NCBI GenBank assembly: GCA_965242575.1
Contig: OZ251461.1
Span: 2,976,001 to 3,040,000, forward strand
DNA length: 64,000 nucleotides
Origin: JANQOH01 sp965242575
GTDB taxonomy: Bacteria > Pseudomonadota > Alphaproteobacteria > UBA7887
Reading direction: 5' to 3'
Of this stretch, positions 56,017-64,000 are shown in pieces. The notes below the pieces were generated by a model. The model made no database searches. It saw only the letters and a list, made by a program, of their open reading frames with translations, and was not told the origin of the DNA. The stretch's first letter is position 1. The number at the start of each line of letters is the position of its first letter. The position numbers and the translations under genes are program-made.

Positions 56017-58932
56017 ATGCCCTTCGGTTCGTTCGCGCTCACGCGGCCGGCTGTCGCCGCCGCCGCCCTTGCCTTCGCCTTGTCCGCCTGCGGCGGGGGA
56101 GGAGGCGGATCGTCGACCCAGCAGTCCGCCAACATGCCCGGTAACGGGAGCGGCTCCGGCGGCGGCGCGCCGGGCGCGGGAGGCGGGGCCGGAGGCGGCG
56201 AGACGCCGGCGCCGGCGCCGATCCCCGGCAACGCCGCCGCGGTGGAGTCGGCGGTCCGGCTCGCCGCGGCGCATAACGACGCGGAATCGGCGGGGTGGAA
56301 TTTCAGCCGGACGGACGCCGGCTCCGGGTCCAGTTCCCGCGTCTGGTCGCAAAGCCACCAAACCGGACGGTCGGTCTTCACCGCCGCCCCTTGGAGCGCC
56401 GACGGCGAGCTGCAATTCCTGACGACGATGGGCATTGAGAGCACCCCTTACCGGCGGAACCCGGAGATATGGCCCGGCCGATTCGTCGACACCGCTCACG
56501 ACGCCGCGGGCATGATCGTCACGCGCGCGACGGCCGGGTCGGCTTCCGCCATGCCCGGATGGCGCGGGCTCCATGCGACGTCCGCGCAAAGCGGGGGCGG
56601 GGCCTTGACCGTCCGCTTCTTCACCGACGCGACCGATGCGGAGCTGCGCGCCTTGCGGCGGCCCTTCATCGGAAACGACGAGGGGTTCTCCCGCGTCATC
56701 GCGCTGGACGACCCGCCCGTCCCCGCCATCCCGGCGGACCGCGGCTACTTCTACATCCCGCTCCCGGACGCGGGCCTGAGCGGAACGCTCGACGGCGCGG
56801 CCGGGCGCTTCGCCTGCGCCGCCGACGGCTGCGCCCTCTCCGCCGTCAAGCATCCCGAGGCGGGCTCGGCGCAAGGCTACTTCCCGGTGGGCGGCAACGT
56901 CAGGTTCACGCCCGACGGCGGCGGCGCCGCGACGACGCTGGAGGCGGGAACGAGCGCAGCGGTCCCGAAGGCGGGCTATCTCAGTTTCGGTCATTGGCTC
57001 TACGTCCCCGAAGACGCGGCCGCCGCGGCCGATTACGACTTCGGCGTTTTCGCCGGCGGCGACGACCCGTTCACGGTCGGCAACCTCGCGGCGCTGACCG
57101 GGCGCGCCGAGTATTCCGGCGAGGCGGCGGGCGTCTGGGCCTCCGGGTCGGCGACCGACCGCTTCACCGCCAACGTGGCGCTGGTGGCCGAGTTCGGCGA
57201 CGCGGCCGCCTTCGGCAGGATTAGCGGCAGCGTGAGCGGCTTCGCGCTGGAGGGCGGCGGCGCGCCGCCCTTCGCAACGCTGGAACTGGCGAGCGTCTCG
57301 TACCGCGACTCCAGCGGCGCCGCGAACGTCTTCGCGACCTACGCCACGGGGGCGGAGAACGACGAACCGGAGATCCCCGGCGGCTGGGTCGAGGGGACCA
57401 CCACCGGCGGCGCGGGGTCCGGCTGGGCCGGCGTCTGGGGCGGGCAGTTCTTCGGCAACGGCGATTCTGCCGCCGACCATCCGTCCGATTTCGCCGGAAC
57501 CTTCGGCGCCGTCCACGCCAGCCGGGGCAGCGTCGCCGGATCCTTCGGGACGCACAAAGGCAAGAGCGTGCAGGCGGGCGATCCGCAGCTGGCGACCGAC
57601 GCCGCCGCGGTGGAGTCGGCGGTCCGGCTCGCCGCGGCGCATAACGACGCGGACTCGGCGGGGTGGAATTTCAGCCGGACGGAGGCCGGCTCCGGGTCCA
57701 GCTCCCGCGTCTGGTCGCAAAGCCACCAGACCGGACGGTCGATCACGACCGCCGCTCCCTGGAGTGCGGGCGGCGAGCTGCAATTCGTCACGGTGATGGG
57801 CATTTGGAGCACGCCCTACCGGCAGAACCCGGAGATATGGCCCGGCCGATTCGTCGACACCGCTCACGACGCCGCGGGCATGACCGTCACGCGCGCGCCG
57901 GCCGGGTCGGCTTCCGCGATGCCCGGATGGCGCGGGCTTCATGCGACGTCCGCACAGAACGGGGGCGGGGCCTTGAACGTCCGCTTCTTCACCGACGCGA
58001 CCGACGCGGAGCTGCGCACCTTGCGGCGGCCGTTCGTCGGAAACGACGAGGGGTTCACCCGCGTCATCGCGCTGAACGATCCGCCCATCCCCGCCATCCC
58101 GGCGGACCGCGGCTACTTCGCCATCGACCTCCCGGACGCGGGCCTGCGCGGCACGCTCGACGGCGCGGCCGGGCGCTTCGCCTGCGCCGCCGACGGCTGC
58201 GGCCTCGCCGCCATCAAGCACCCCGAGGCGGGTTCGGCGCAAGGCTACTATCCGTATGGCGGCAACGTCGTCTTCACGCCCGATGGCGGCGGCGCCGCGA
58301 CGACGCTGGAGCCGGGAACGAGCGCGGCGGTCCCGCAGGCGGACTATCTTAGCTTCGGCCATTGGCTCTACGTCCCCGAGGACGCGACCGCGGCGGCCGA
58401 TTACGACTTCGGCGTCTTCGCCGGCGGCGACGACCCGTTCACGGTCGGCAACCTCGCGGCGCTGACCGGGCGCGCCGAGTATTCCGGCGAGGCGGCGGGC
58501 GTCTGGGCCTCCGGGTCGGCGACGGTCCATTTCACCGCCAACGCGGCGCTGACGGCCGAGTTCGGCGACGCGACCGCCTTCGGCAGGATCAGCGGCAGCG
58601 TGAACGGCTTCGCGCTGGAGGGCGGCGGCGCGCCGCCCTTCGCAACGCTGGAGCTGGCGAGCGTCTCGTACCGCGACTCCAGCGGCGCCGCGAACGTCTT
58701 CGCGACCTACGCCACGGGGGTGGAGAATAACGAACCGGCGATCCCCGGCGGCTGGGTCGAGGGGACCACCACCGGCGGCGCGGGGTCCGGTTGGGCCGGC
58801 GTCTGGGGCGGGCAGTTCTTCGGCAACGGCGATTCCGCCTCCGACCACCCGTCCGGCTTCGCCGGAACCTTCGGCGCCGTCCACGCCGACCGGGGCAGCA
58901 TCGCCGGATCCTTCGGGACCCACAAGCGGTGA
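56017..58932 (+). CDS. Large outer-membrane lipoprotein with two TbpB-like repeats
   Basis: The 971-residue product has a lipoprotein signal (AAALAFALSAC, lipidated Cys25), a Gly/Ser-rich stalk (26-72) and then two ~450-residue copies of the same domain (73-525 and 529-971). Each copy ends with the barrel strand FAGTFGAVH...GSFGTHK and contains FGRISGSV...FALEGGG and GWAGVWGGQFFGNG, features of the beta-barrels in transferrin-binding protein B-like and related surface lipoproteins. The copies are almost identical in DNA, so the duplication is recent. AGGAGG before ATG 56017 gives a strong ribosome-binding site. Ligand is unknown; the 5' leader holds the 13-bp repeat array. Confidence 0.85.
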   Translation: MPFGSFALTRPAVAAAALAFALSACGGGGGGSSTQQSANMPGNGSGSGGGAPGAGGGAGGGETPAPAPIPGNAAAVESAVRLAAAHNDAESAGWNFSRTDAGSGSSSRVWSQSHQTGRSVFTAAPWSADGELQFLTTMGIESTPYRRNPEIWPGRFVDTAHDAAGMIVTRATAGSASAMPGWRGLHATSAQSGGGALTVRFFTDATDAELRALRRPFIGNDEGFSRVIALDDPPVPAIPADRGYFYIPLPDAGLSGTLDGAAGRFACAADGCALSAVKHPEAGSAQGYFPVGGNVRFTPDGGGAATTLEAGTSAAVPKAGYLSFGHWLYVPEDAAAAADYDFGVFAGGDDPFTVGNLAALTGRAEYSGEAAGVWASGSATDRFTANVALVAEFGDAAAFGRISGSVSGFALEGGGAPPFATLELASVSYRDSSGAANVFATYATGAENDEPEIPGGWVEGTTTGGAGSGWAGVWGGQFFGNGDSAADHPSDFAGTFGAVHASRGSVAGSFGTHKGKSVQAGDPQLATDAAAVESAVRLAAAHNDADSAGWNFSRTEAGSGSSSRVWSQSHQTGRSITTAAPWSAGGELQFVTVMGIWSTPYRQNPEIWPGRFVDTAHDAAGMTVTRAPAGSASAMPGWRGLHATSAQNGGGALNVRFFTDATDAELRTLRRPFVGNDEGFTRVIALNDPPIPAIPADRGYFAIDLPDAGLRGTLDGAAGRFACAADGCGLAAIKHPEAGSAQGYYPYGGNVVFTPDGGGAATTLEPGTSAAVPQADYLSFGHWLYVPEDATAAADYDFGVFAGGDDPFTVGNLAALTGRAEYSGEAAGVWASGSATVHFTANAALTAEFGDATAFGRISGSVNGFALEGGGAPPFATLELASVSYRDSSGAANVFATYATGVENNEPAIPGGWVEGTTTGGAGSGWAGVWGGQFFGNGDSASDHPSGFAGTFGAVHADRGSIAGSFGTHKR
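56233..57567 (+). repeat. Internal tandem duplication, copy 1
   Basis: First copy of a 1368-bp-period duplication within the lipoprotein gene. The second copy begins at 57601 with the same GCCGCCGCGGTGGAGTCGG. Long stretches of DNA are identical between copies. Confidence 0.93.
57601..58932 (+). repeat. Internal tandem duplication, copy 2
   Basis: Second copy, running to the stop codon. Differences from copy 1 are scattered substitutions with no frame change, for example YPYGGNVVFTPDGG versus FPVGGNVRFTPDGG. Confidence 0.93.
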
Positions 58933-58977
58933 TCGGCGAACGCTGCGGACCGCGGAGAACGACGTGAAGGAGCGGCG

Positions 58978-59826
58978 ATGAATACGGGACCGGCGAAGGC
59001 GGCCCTCGTCCTGGCCCTGCTGGCGCTCGGCGCATGCGCGGCGAGCGATCCGGCCGAGCTCGAGCGCACCTGGTCCCGCGCCAAGGTGCGCGTTCCCGAC
59101 GCGGCGGGCGCGATTCGCACGACCATGCGGAGCCTGGGCGAGACGCCGCAAGGCGTCGCGTTCCCCACCGTGATCTACATGCACGGTTGCGCCGGGTTCT
59201 GGGCGGGGACGAGCCGGCGGCTCGACATGCTGGCCGCGCACGGTTTCGCCGCTATCGCGCCCGACAGTTTCGCGCGCACACACAAGCCGGTCAGTTGCGA
59301 TGCGAACGCCCATCGCGGCGGCCTGCATCGCGGGGTCCTGGGGATGCGCTTGTCGGAGGCTCGCCATGCGCTCCGCAAGGCGCGCGAACTCGACTGGGTC
59401 GATACGGAGAACCTGTTCCTGATGGGGCTGAGCGAGGGTGGCAATACCGTCGCCCGCCTGTCGGAGGACCCGCCGCCGGTGAACGCCCGGGTCATCGAAG
59501 GCTGGACCTGCCACGCGGGATGGCCGGAGTATCGCGGCCTCTCCTCCTACGAGGGCCAGCCGGTCCTGTCCCTCGTCGCGACTGGGGATCCGTGGTTCCA
59601 GTCGCAATGGACCCGCGGCCACTGCGGTTCCTTCATGGGAGACAGGGAGGCCACCGGCAGCCGGTCGGTCGTGTTCTCGGAGGGCCGTTTGAAGTATCGG
59701 CACGAACTGCTCGAAGACAGGCAAGCGCGCCGGATCGTCATGGACTTCCTCAAGGCGCACCTGAAACCGAACCCCGCATGGTGCGAATGGATCGATCGCC
59801 ACGGCAAACGGTCCCCGCCATGTTGA
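58978..59826 (+). CDS. Lipoprotein alpha/beta hydrolase (dienelactone hydrolase-like)
   Basis: The 282-residue product has a lipoprotein signal (VLALLALGAC, Cys20) and an alpha/beta-hydrolase core. The oxyanion region is VIYMHGCAGFWAG, the nucleophile elbow GLSEGG (Ser152), a candidate acid lies in LVATGDPWF and a candidate His in LKYRHELL. Several Cys residues (71, 107 and in the C-terminal part) could form disulfides in the periplasm. Substrate unknown. GGAGCGGCG precedes ATG 58978, 45 bp after the large lipoprotein gene, suggesting one transcript. Confidence 0.8.
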   Translation: MNTGPAKAALVLALLALGACAASDPAELERTWSRAKVRVPDAAGAIRTTMRSLGETPQGVAFPTVIYMHGCAGFWAGTSRRLDMLAAHGFAAIAPDSFARTHKPVSCDANAHRGGLHRGVLGMRLSEARHALRKARELDWVDTENLFLMGLSEGGNTVARLSEDPPPVNARVIEGWTCHAGWPEYRGLSSYEGQPVLSLVATGDPWFQSQWTRGHCGSFMGDREATGSRSVVFSEGRLKYRHELLEDRQARRIVMDFLKAHLKPNPAWCEWIDRHGKRSPPC

Positions 59827-59857
59827 TGGGGGCGGTTTCGCTCCGTCTCATCCGTCC

Positions 59858-59885
59858 GCGCCGGCGAGGGCGGCCTCGCCGGCGC
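59858..59885 (+). terminator. Strong 12-bp hairpin between two lipoprotein genes
   Basis: GCGCCGGCGAGG and CCTCGCCGGCGC pair perfectly around a 4-nt GCGG loop, 31 bp after the hydrolase stop. No T-run follows, so a Rho-independent terminator is plausible only without its usual tail. Confidence 0.5.
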
Positions 59886-59938
59886 CTCCGGAACGCACAC
59901 GTAACGACCCGCGCACACCGACACGGGAGGAACCCGCC

Positions 59939-60433
59939 ATGACCCGCGCATACGCCATCGGAGCCCTGCTCGCCGCGCTCGCCCTGTGGGGCTGCCAGCA
60001 ACCCGACATGGGGCGGCCTCTGGGCGACGCGAAACGGCTCGCCGACCTCGAATTCGCGCCGACGCCGAAGACTCCGCCGGCCGGGTTCGCGATGGGCGCC
60101 GCGACCCCCGCCGAAATCGCCGCCGAATCGGTCAACCGGACCGCGGCGATCCTCATGGAGGACGGGTGCGAACACCGCCACTACCGGACGATCGGCGGGC
60201 GGATGTCCGGCGAAACCATCTGCGGCGACACGCGATACCTCTCGACCGGGAGCTACCGGATCCGCGACGATGGCGCGGATTGCGTCGAGTGGGACAACCC
60301 CGATTGGGACGGCGGCTGCTACTCCTGGGAGCATCTCGGCGACGGCCGCTACCGCTTTGAGGCGGTTTCCGGCCCGGCCCAGGGCGCCTCCGGAGAATCC
60401 CGGACCTTCATCGGCAACATCTTCGACCTGTAA
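59939..60433 (+). CDS. Small lipoprotein, unknown
   Basis: The 164-residue product has a lipoprotein signal (LLAALALWGC, Cys19) and a mature part with four or more Cys residues (GCEH, TICGD, DCVEW, GGCYSW), so disulfides are likely. Its late region DGRYRFEAVSGPAQGASGES looks beta-rich. I do not recognise a family. CGGGAGGAACCCGCC precedes ATG 59939. A hairpin lies between it and the preceding gene. Confidence 0.68.
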   Translation: MTRAYAIGALLAALALWGCQQPDMGRPLGDAKRLADLEFAPTPKTPPAGFAMGAATPAEIAAESVNRTAAILMEDGCEHRHYRTIGGRMSGETICGDTRYLSTGSYRIRDDGADCVEWDNPDWDGGCYSWEHLGDGRYRFEAVSGPAQGASGESRTFIGNIFDL

Positions 60434-60523
60434 CGCTCCGCCGCGCAGGCCGCCGGCTTCGGCCAGCGGCCCCGCGGTAATTCTCGGCGCGACGCGGGCG
60501 CGCCGGGCGCTATCGTCGCCGGC

Positions 60524-60650
60524 ATGGAAGCCCCGTTCGACACCCTCGCCCATGCGCGCCGCCTCCGGGGCCGGCGTTTCCGAAGTTCGGGCGGGCGCGT
60601 CCGCCGCGATGGAAGGGGTCCTGCAAGCTTGGCGAACCGCCAACCCGGAC
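60524..60650 (+). pseudogene. Decayed DUF1640-like gene, third copy
   Basis: Translation from ATG 60524 gives MEAPFDTLAHARRLR, matching the start of the small proteins at 24771 and 27172 (FDTL/FDIL, AARELE). The family continuation (GAGVSEVRAGASAAMEGVLQ) is present only after a frame change near 60570. The membrane helix expected at the C-terminus is missing. It lies between a lipoprotein gene and the convergent tlpA. Similarity is short, so the call is moderate. Confidence 0.5.
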
Positions 60651-60676
60651 CGGAATTCCGAATCCGACCGCCCTGG

Positions 60677-61243
60677 TTATTCCGCCGCCAGCGCCCGCAG
60701 ATAGGTTTCCACTTCCGGCGCCGTCCATTCCGCCACGCCCTCCAGGCGGGCGATCTCGCGGCCCTCGGCGTCGATCAGCAGGGTGAGCGGGAGGCCGCGC
60801 ACGCCGAGCGCCGCGAACGCCGAAAGGCCGGGATCGAGGAACAGTTCGAGATGGGCGAAACCGCGCCCGGCCCAGAATGCGCGCGCCGCCGCGGCATCGC
60901 GATCCTGATTGAGGGCGACGACGGAAAGCGCGCCGCCCAGCGCGCCGGCGAGGGAGTCCAGCATCGGCATTTCGCGCAGGCACGGCGCGCACCACGTCGC
61001 CCACAGGTTCAGCAGCGCCGGGCGGCCCGCGAAATCGGCCAGCGCCGACGGGACGCCGGCGGCGTCGGTCCACGACAACGGAGCGACTGCGCGCGGCGCG
61101 GCATGCCAGACGGCGGGCAGCAGCTCCTCCGGCGGCCGCGGCGCGACGGCGCTTGAACCCAGGCCGGATACGGCGACAATGGCGGCGGCCGACACCGCGG
61201 CCGACAGCAGGGCGACCATGACCGCGCGACGACCGCTTCGCAT
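60677..61243 (-). CDS. tlpA: TlpA-like periplasmic thiol:disulfide oxidoreductase
   Basis: The 188-residue product has an N-terminal membrane anchor (about 8-26) and a thioredoxin fold facing the periplasm. The redox pair Cys85/Cys88 is in LNLWATWCAPCLREMPML, and the cis-Pro loop reads GVRGLPLTLLIDAEGREI. TlpA proteins keep cytochrome-maturation or other exported thiols reduced. ATG at 61243 gives a normal anchor. It is divergent from argH, the usual arrangement in alphaproteobacteria. Confidence 0.9.
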   Translation of the reverse strand: MRSGRRAVMVALLSAAVSAAAIVAVSGLGSSAVAPRPPEELLPAVWHAAPRAVAPLSWTDAAGVPSALADFAGRPALLNLWATWCAPCLREMPMLDSLAGALGGALSVVALNQDRDAAAARAFWAGRGFAHLELFLDPGLSAFAALGVRGLPLTLLIDAEGREIARLEGVAEWTAPEVETYLRALAAE

Positions 61244-61291
61244 CCCAGCTCTCCGCCTCGCCCTCCGCCGGCGCGCGCCGGCCGCGGCCCC

Positions 61292-62689
61292 GTGAGCGGC
61301 GGGGCGGGCGGCGCCAGGGCGCTGTGGGGCGCCCACTTCGCCGCCGACCCGGCCGCCGCCATGGCGGAGATAAACCCCTCGGTCGGCTTCGACAAGCGCC
61401 TCTACGCCGAGGACATCGCCGGCGGCCGCGCCCATTGCCGGATGCTCGTGGCCCGGGGGATCCTCGCCGAAGCCGACGGCGCCGCCATCCTCGAGGGGCT
61501 GGACACGGTGGAGGCCGAAATCGAGGCTGGGACGCTCGCCTTCGACCCGGCGCTGGAGGACGTCCACCTCAACATAGAGGCGCGGCTTACCGAACTGATC
61601 GGCGAGGCCGGCAAGCGGCTGCACACCGCGCGGTCGCGCAACGACCAGGTGGCGACCGACTTCCGCCTGTGGGTGCGCGGGACCGTCGACGCGCTCGACC
61701 CGGCGCTGCGCGACTACCAGGCGGCGCTGATCGACCGCGCCGAGGAGCACGCGGCGACGGCGATGCCGGGCTTCACCCACCTGCAGTCCGCGCAGCCGGT
61801 GACGCTCGGCCACCACCTGATGGCCTACGTCGAAATGGCGGGGCGCGACCGCGGGCGCCTCCGCGACGCGCGCGCGCGCCTCAACGTCTGCCCGCTCGGC
61901 GCCGCGGCGCTCGCCGGGACGTCGTTCCCCATCGACCGGGGGATGACCGCGGCGGAGCTCGGCTTCGACCGCCCGGCCGAGAACTCCATCGACGCCGTGT
62001 CCGACCGCGACTTCGCCCTCGAAGCCCTCGCCGCCGCCGCCATCGCCTCCGGCCACCTGTCGCGCCTCGCCGAGGAGCTGGTGGTGTGGTCGAGCGCCGG
62101 ATTCCGCCTCGTCGCGCTGTCGGAGGCGTTCACCACCGGGTCGTCGATCATGCCGCAGAAGCGCAACCCCGACGCCGCCGAACTGGTGCGCGCCAAGACC
62201 GGGCGGGTGGCCGGCGCCCTCGTCGCGCTGCTGACCGCCATGAAGGGCCTCCCGCTCGCCTACTCCAAGGACATGCAGGAGGACAAGGAGCCGGTGTTCG
62301 ACGCGCTCGACACGCTGGGCCTGTGCGTCCGCGCGATGACCGGCATGGTCCGCGACATGACGGTCGACGCGGCGCGCATGGGCGCGCTCGCCGGCGCCGG
62401 ACACGCCACCGCCACCGACCTCGCCGACTGGCTGGTGCGCGAACTGGGCATGCCGTTCCGCGAGGCGCACCGCGTCACCGGCCGCGTCGTCCGCCGCGCC
62501 GAGCGCGCCGGAGCGGCGCTCGCGGACCTGCCGGAGGCCGAATTCCGCGCCGAGGAGCCGCGCATTACGGCGGACGCCATCGCCGCGCTCACGGTGGAGC
62601 GCGCCATCGCCGGCCGCGCCAGCGCCGGCGGAACGGCGCCGGTCCGGGTGCGCGAAGCCATCGCCCGGGCGCGGGAGCGCTACCTGTGA
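61292..62689 (+). CDS. argH: Argininosuccinate lyase
   Basis: ArgH splits argininosuccinate into arginine and fumarate. The 465-residue product has KLxxAR-type LHTARSRNDQVATDF, TAMPGFTHLQSAQPVTLGHH and the superfamily signature TGSSIMPQKRNPDAAELVR with its catalytic Ser loop. It is complete. The start is GTG 61292 and the stop overlaps the lipoprotein gene by 4 bp. The argH-lptM-lysA order is conserved in proteobacteria. Confidence 0.95.
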   Translation: MSGGAGGARALWGAHFAADPAAAMAEINPSVGFDKRLYAEDIAGGRAHCRMLVARGILAEADGAAILEGLDTVEAEIEAGTLAFDPALEDVHLNIEARLTELIGEAGKRLHTARSRNDQVATDFRLWVRGTVDALDPALRDYQAALIDRAEEHAATAMPGFTHLQSAQPVTLGHHLMAYVEMAGRDRGRLRDARARLNVCPLGAAALAGTSFPIDRGMTAAELGFDRPAENSIDAVSDRDFALEALAAAAIASGHLSRLAEELVVWSSAGFRLVALSEAFTTGSSIMPQKRNPDAAELVRAKTGRVAGALVALLTAMKGLPLAYSKDMQEDKEPVFDALDTLGLCVRAMTGMVRDMTVDAARMGALAGAGHATATDLADWLVRELGMPFREAHRVTGRVVRRAERAGAALADLPEAEFRAEEPRITADAIAALTVERAIAGRASAGGTAPVRVREAIARARERYL

Positions 62690-62856
62690 CGGCGGCGGTG
62701 GCGCGGCCCCTCACGCGGCGCGCGCTGGCGCGGCTGGCGCTCGCCCTGCCGGCCGCTTGCGCCCTCGCCGCCTGCGGGCGCAAGGGGCCGCCGGCGCCGC
62801 CCGGCCCCCCGCCCGGCGAGGAGGACGCGCCGGCCGATCCGGCCGGGGAGTCCTGA
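62686..62856 (+). CDS. lptM: Small lipoprotein LptM (YifL family)
   Basis: The 56-residue product has a lipoprotein signal (LALPAACALAAC, Cys30) followed by the family hallmark CGRKGPPAPP. LptM is known to assist assembly of the LptDE lipopolysaccharide translocon in E. coli. It starts with GTG 62686 overlapping the argH stop, and lysA follows after one base. Confidence 0.85.
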   Translation: MTAAVARPLTRRALARLALALPAACALAACGRKGPPAPPGPPPGEEDAPADPAGES

Positions 62857-62857
62857 C

Positions 62858-64000
62858 GTGGACCGTTACGTGGACCGTTTCGCCTATGTCGGCGGGCGCC
62901 TGATGGCGGAGGAAGTCGCGCTCGCCGACATCGCCGCCGACATCGGCACGCCGTTCTACTGCTATTCGACGGCGGCGCTGGAGGACCGCTACCGCGCGTT
63001 CGCCGATGCGTTTGCGGGTTGGGACGCCGGCCGGGGCGCGCTGATCGCCTATTCGGTGAAGGCCAACCCCAACCAGGCGGTCATCGCCACCCTGGCGCGG
63101 CTCGGCGCCGGCGCCGACGTAGTGAGCGAGGGGGAGGTCCGCCGCGCCCTCGCCGCCGGCGTGGCGCCCGGGGACGTCGTGTTCTCCGGCGTCGGCAAGA
63201 CCCGGGCCGAGATCGCCTTCGCCCTGTCGCGCGGCGTCGTCCAGCTGAACGTCGAATCCGAACCCGAACTCGAACTGGTGTCGGAGGTCGCGGCGGCGCG
63301 GGGCGCGGTCGCGCGCGTCGCGCTGCGCGTCAACCCGGACGTCGACGCCGGCTCGCACGACAAGATCTCCACCGGGCGGCGCGGCGACAAATTCGGCGTC
63401 GGGATCGCCCGCGCCCGCGCCCTCTACCGCCGCGCGGCGACGCTGCCGGGGGTGGAGGCCGACGGCGTCGCCATGCATATCGGCTCGCAGATCGTCGACC
63501 TGGCGCCGTTCCGTCGCGCCTTCGCCCGGGCGGCGGAGCTGGCGCGCCGGCTGCGCGCCGACGGGCATCGCATCTCCCGCCTCGATCTCGGCGGCGGGCT
63601 GGGCGTCCGCTACGGCGCGGAGGCGCCGCCATCGCCCGCCGCCTACGCCGCGCTGGCCGCCGAACTCGCCGGCGGGCTCGGCTGCCGCCTCATCCTCGAG
63701 CCGGGCCGCGCCATCGCCGCCGACGCCGGGATACTCGTCGCCGCCGTCCTGTACGACAAGCGCGAGGACGGGCACCGCTTCGCCGTCGTCGACGCGGCGA
63801 TGAACGACCTGCTCCGTCCGGCGCTCTACGGCGCCGAACACCGCGTCGCGCCGGTGGCGGAGCCGGCCCCGGACGCGCCGCTCTCCGCCGCCGACGCGGT
63901 GGGGCCGGTCTGCGAATCGGGCGACCGCTTGGCGGCCGGCGCGGCGCTGCCGCCGCTCGCCCCCGGCGACCTGGTGGCGTTCCTCTCCGCCGGGGCCTAT
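62858..64000 (+). CDS. lysA: Diaminopimelate decarboxylase (3' end outside window)
   Basis: LysA makes lysine from meso-diaminopimelate, the same compound that MurE uses. The 381 visible residues include the PLP lysine in LIAYSVKANPNQAV, MHIGSQIVDLAPF, the phosphate-binding LDLGGGLGVRYG, LILEPGRAI and CESGDRLA near the edge; about 40 residues are missing. GTG 62858 is the first start; another GTG four codons later is possible. Confidence 0.94.
   Translation, partial: MDRYVDRFAYVGGRLMAEEVALADIAADIGTPFYCYSTAALEDRYRAFADAFAGWDAGRGALIAYSVKANPNQAVIATLARLGAGADVVSEGEVRRALAAGVAPGDVVFSGVGKTRAEIAFALSRGVVQLNVESEPELELVSEVAAARGAVARVALRVNPDVDAGSHDKISTGRRGDKFGVGIARARALYRRAATLPGVEADGVAMHIGSQIVDLAPFRRAFARAAELARRLRADGHRISRLDLGGGLGVRYGAEAPPSPAAYAALAAELAGGLGCRLILEPGRAIAADAGILVAAVLYDKREDGHRFAVVDAAMNDLLRPALYGAEHRVAPVAEPAPDAPLSAADAVGPVCESGDRLAAGAALPPLAPGDLVAFLSAGAY

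Noticed and set aside
55731..56144. A 137-codon frame through the tandem repeat giving a 13-residue periodic peptide
   Set aside because: The period arises because 3 x 13 bp returns to frame; every frame of the array is open. No ribosome-binding site, and it collides with the real lipoprotein start.
55993..59802. A 1269-codon open frame antisense to the lipoproteins
   Set aside because: Long antisense frames are expected at this GC content; the plus-strand genes have signal peptides, lipoboxes, ribosome-binding sites and domain matches. The antisense product is Arg/Gly/Ala-rich with no motif.

Overview
The window is a very GC-rich, gene-dense stretch of an alphaproteobacterial chromosome, probably of Rhodospirillales type. 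Evidence for the class: a complete division/cell-wall (dcw) cluster, a C4-pathway 5-aminolevulinate synthase, the SRP RNA-dnaX-ybaB-recR block, ftsE-ftsX-ydcF-plsC, and argH-lptM-lysA. The genus cannot be told from sequence alone. Many genes start with GTG and share 4-bp start/stop overlaps with the gene before.

Layout. 1-19475 (minus strand): mraZ-rsmH-ftsL-ftsI-murE-murF-mraY-murD-ftsW-murG-murC-murB-ddl-ftsQ-ftsA-ftsZ-lpxC, then a HAD phosphatase cut by the window edge. 19476-19875 is an AT-richer divergent promoter region with a candidate MraZ box pair. 19876-22001 (plus): a DapA/NanA-type lyase, a CobW-type GTPase and a small ORF. 22015-24682 (minus): recR, ybaB, dnaX and the SRP RNA. 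24771-29025 is an accessory pocket: two paralogous small coiled-coil/membrane proteins (DUF1640-like), a DNA methyltransferase fused to an Mrr-like nuclease domain, a vapB with a truncated vapC, nudC, and a dead chimera of a dnaX duplicate joined to the tail of an M32 carboxypeptidase.

29026-38104: hisE, a HIT protein, a CBS protein, an HDAC-like amidohydrolase, a remarkable protein with a sigma-region-4.2-like helix-turn-helix plus three RNA polymerase alpha-CTD modules, a PhyH dioxygenase, glnK-amtB, a DUF1330 protein and ftsE-ftsX-ydcF-plsC. 38213-42078 is a graveyard: an ISNCY-type element with 18-bp inverted ends, a decayed HEPN gene pair, an IS110 remnant, a perfect 22-bp inverted repeat and an orphan Mu gp27-like gene. 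42179-46283 (minus): a liv branched-chain amino-acid transporter without its binding protein. 46353-54479: hemA, a small periplasmic protein, a TRAP solute-binding protein, a hydroxyacid dehydrogenase, three membrane proteins (two with GYF_2 domains) and an enolase-superfamily enzyme. 54457-60433: ada, then a lipoprotein cluster whose first gene (a two-copy TbpB-like lipoprotein) sits behind 16.6 copies of a 13-bp tandem repeat in its probable 5' leader. 60524-64000: a decayed third DUF1640-like copy, tlpA (minus), then argH-lptM-lysA (plus, lysA cut by the edge).

The conserved operons (envelope synthesis and division, nitrogen sensing, recombination, amino-acid synthesis) make up most of the window. 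The observations most worth follow-up are the sigma4/triple alpha-CTD protein, the 13-bp repeat leader of the lipoprotein gene, and the restriction/toxin pocket with its duplicated and chimeric genes.
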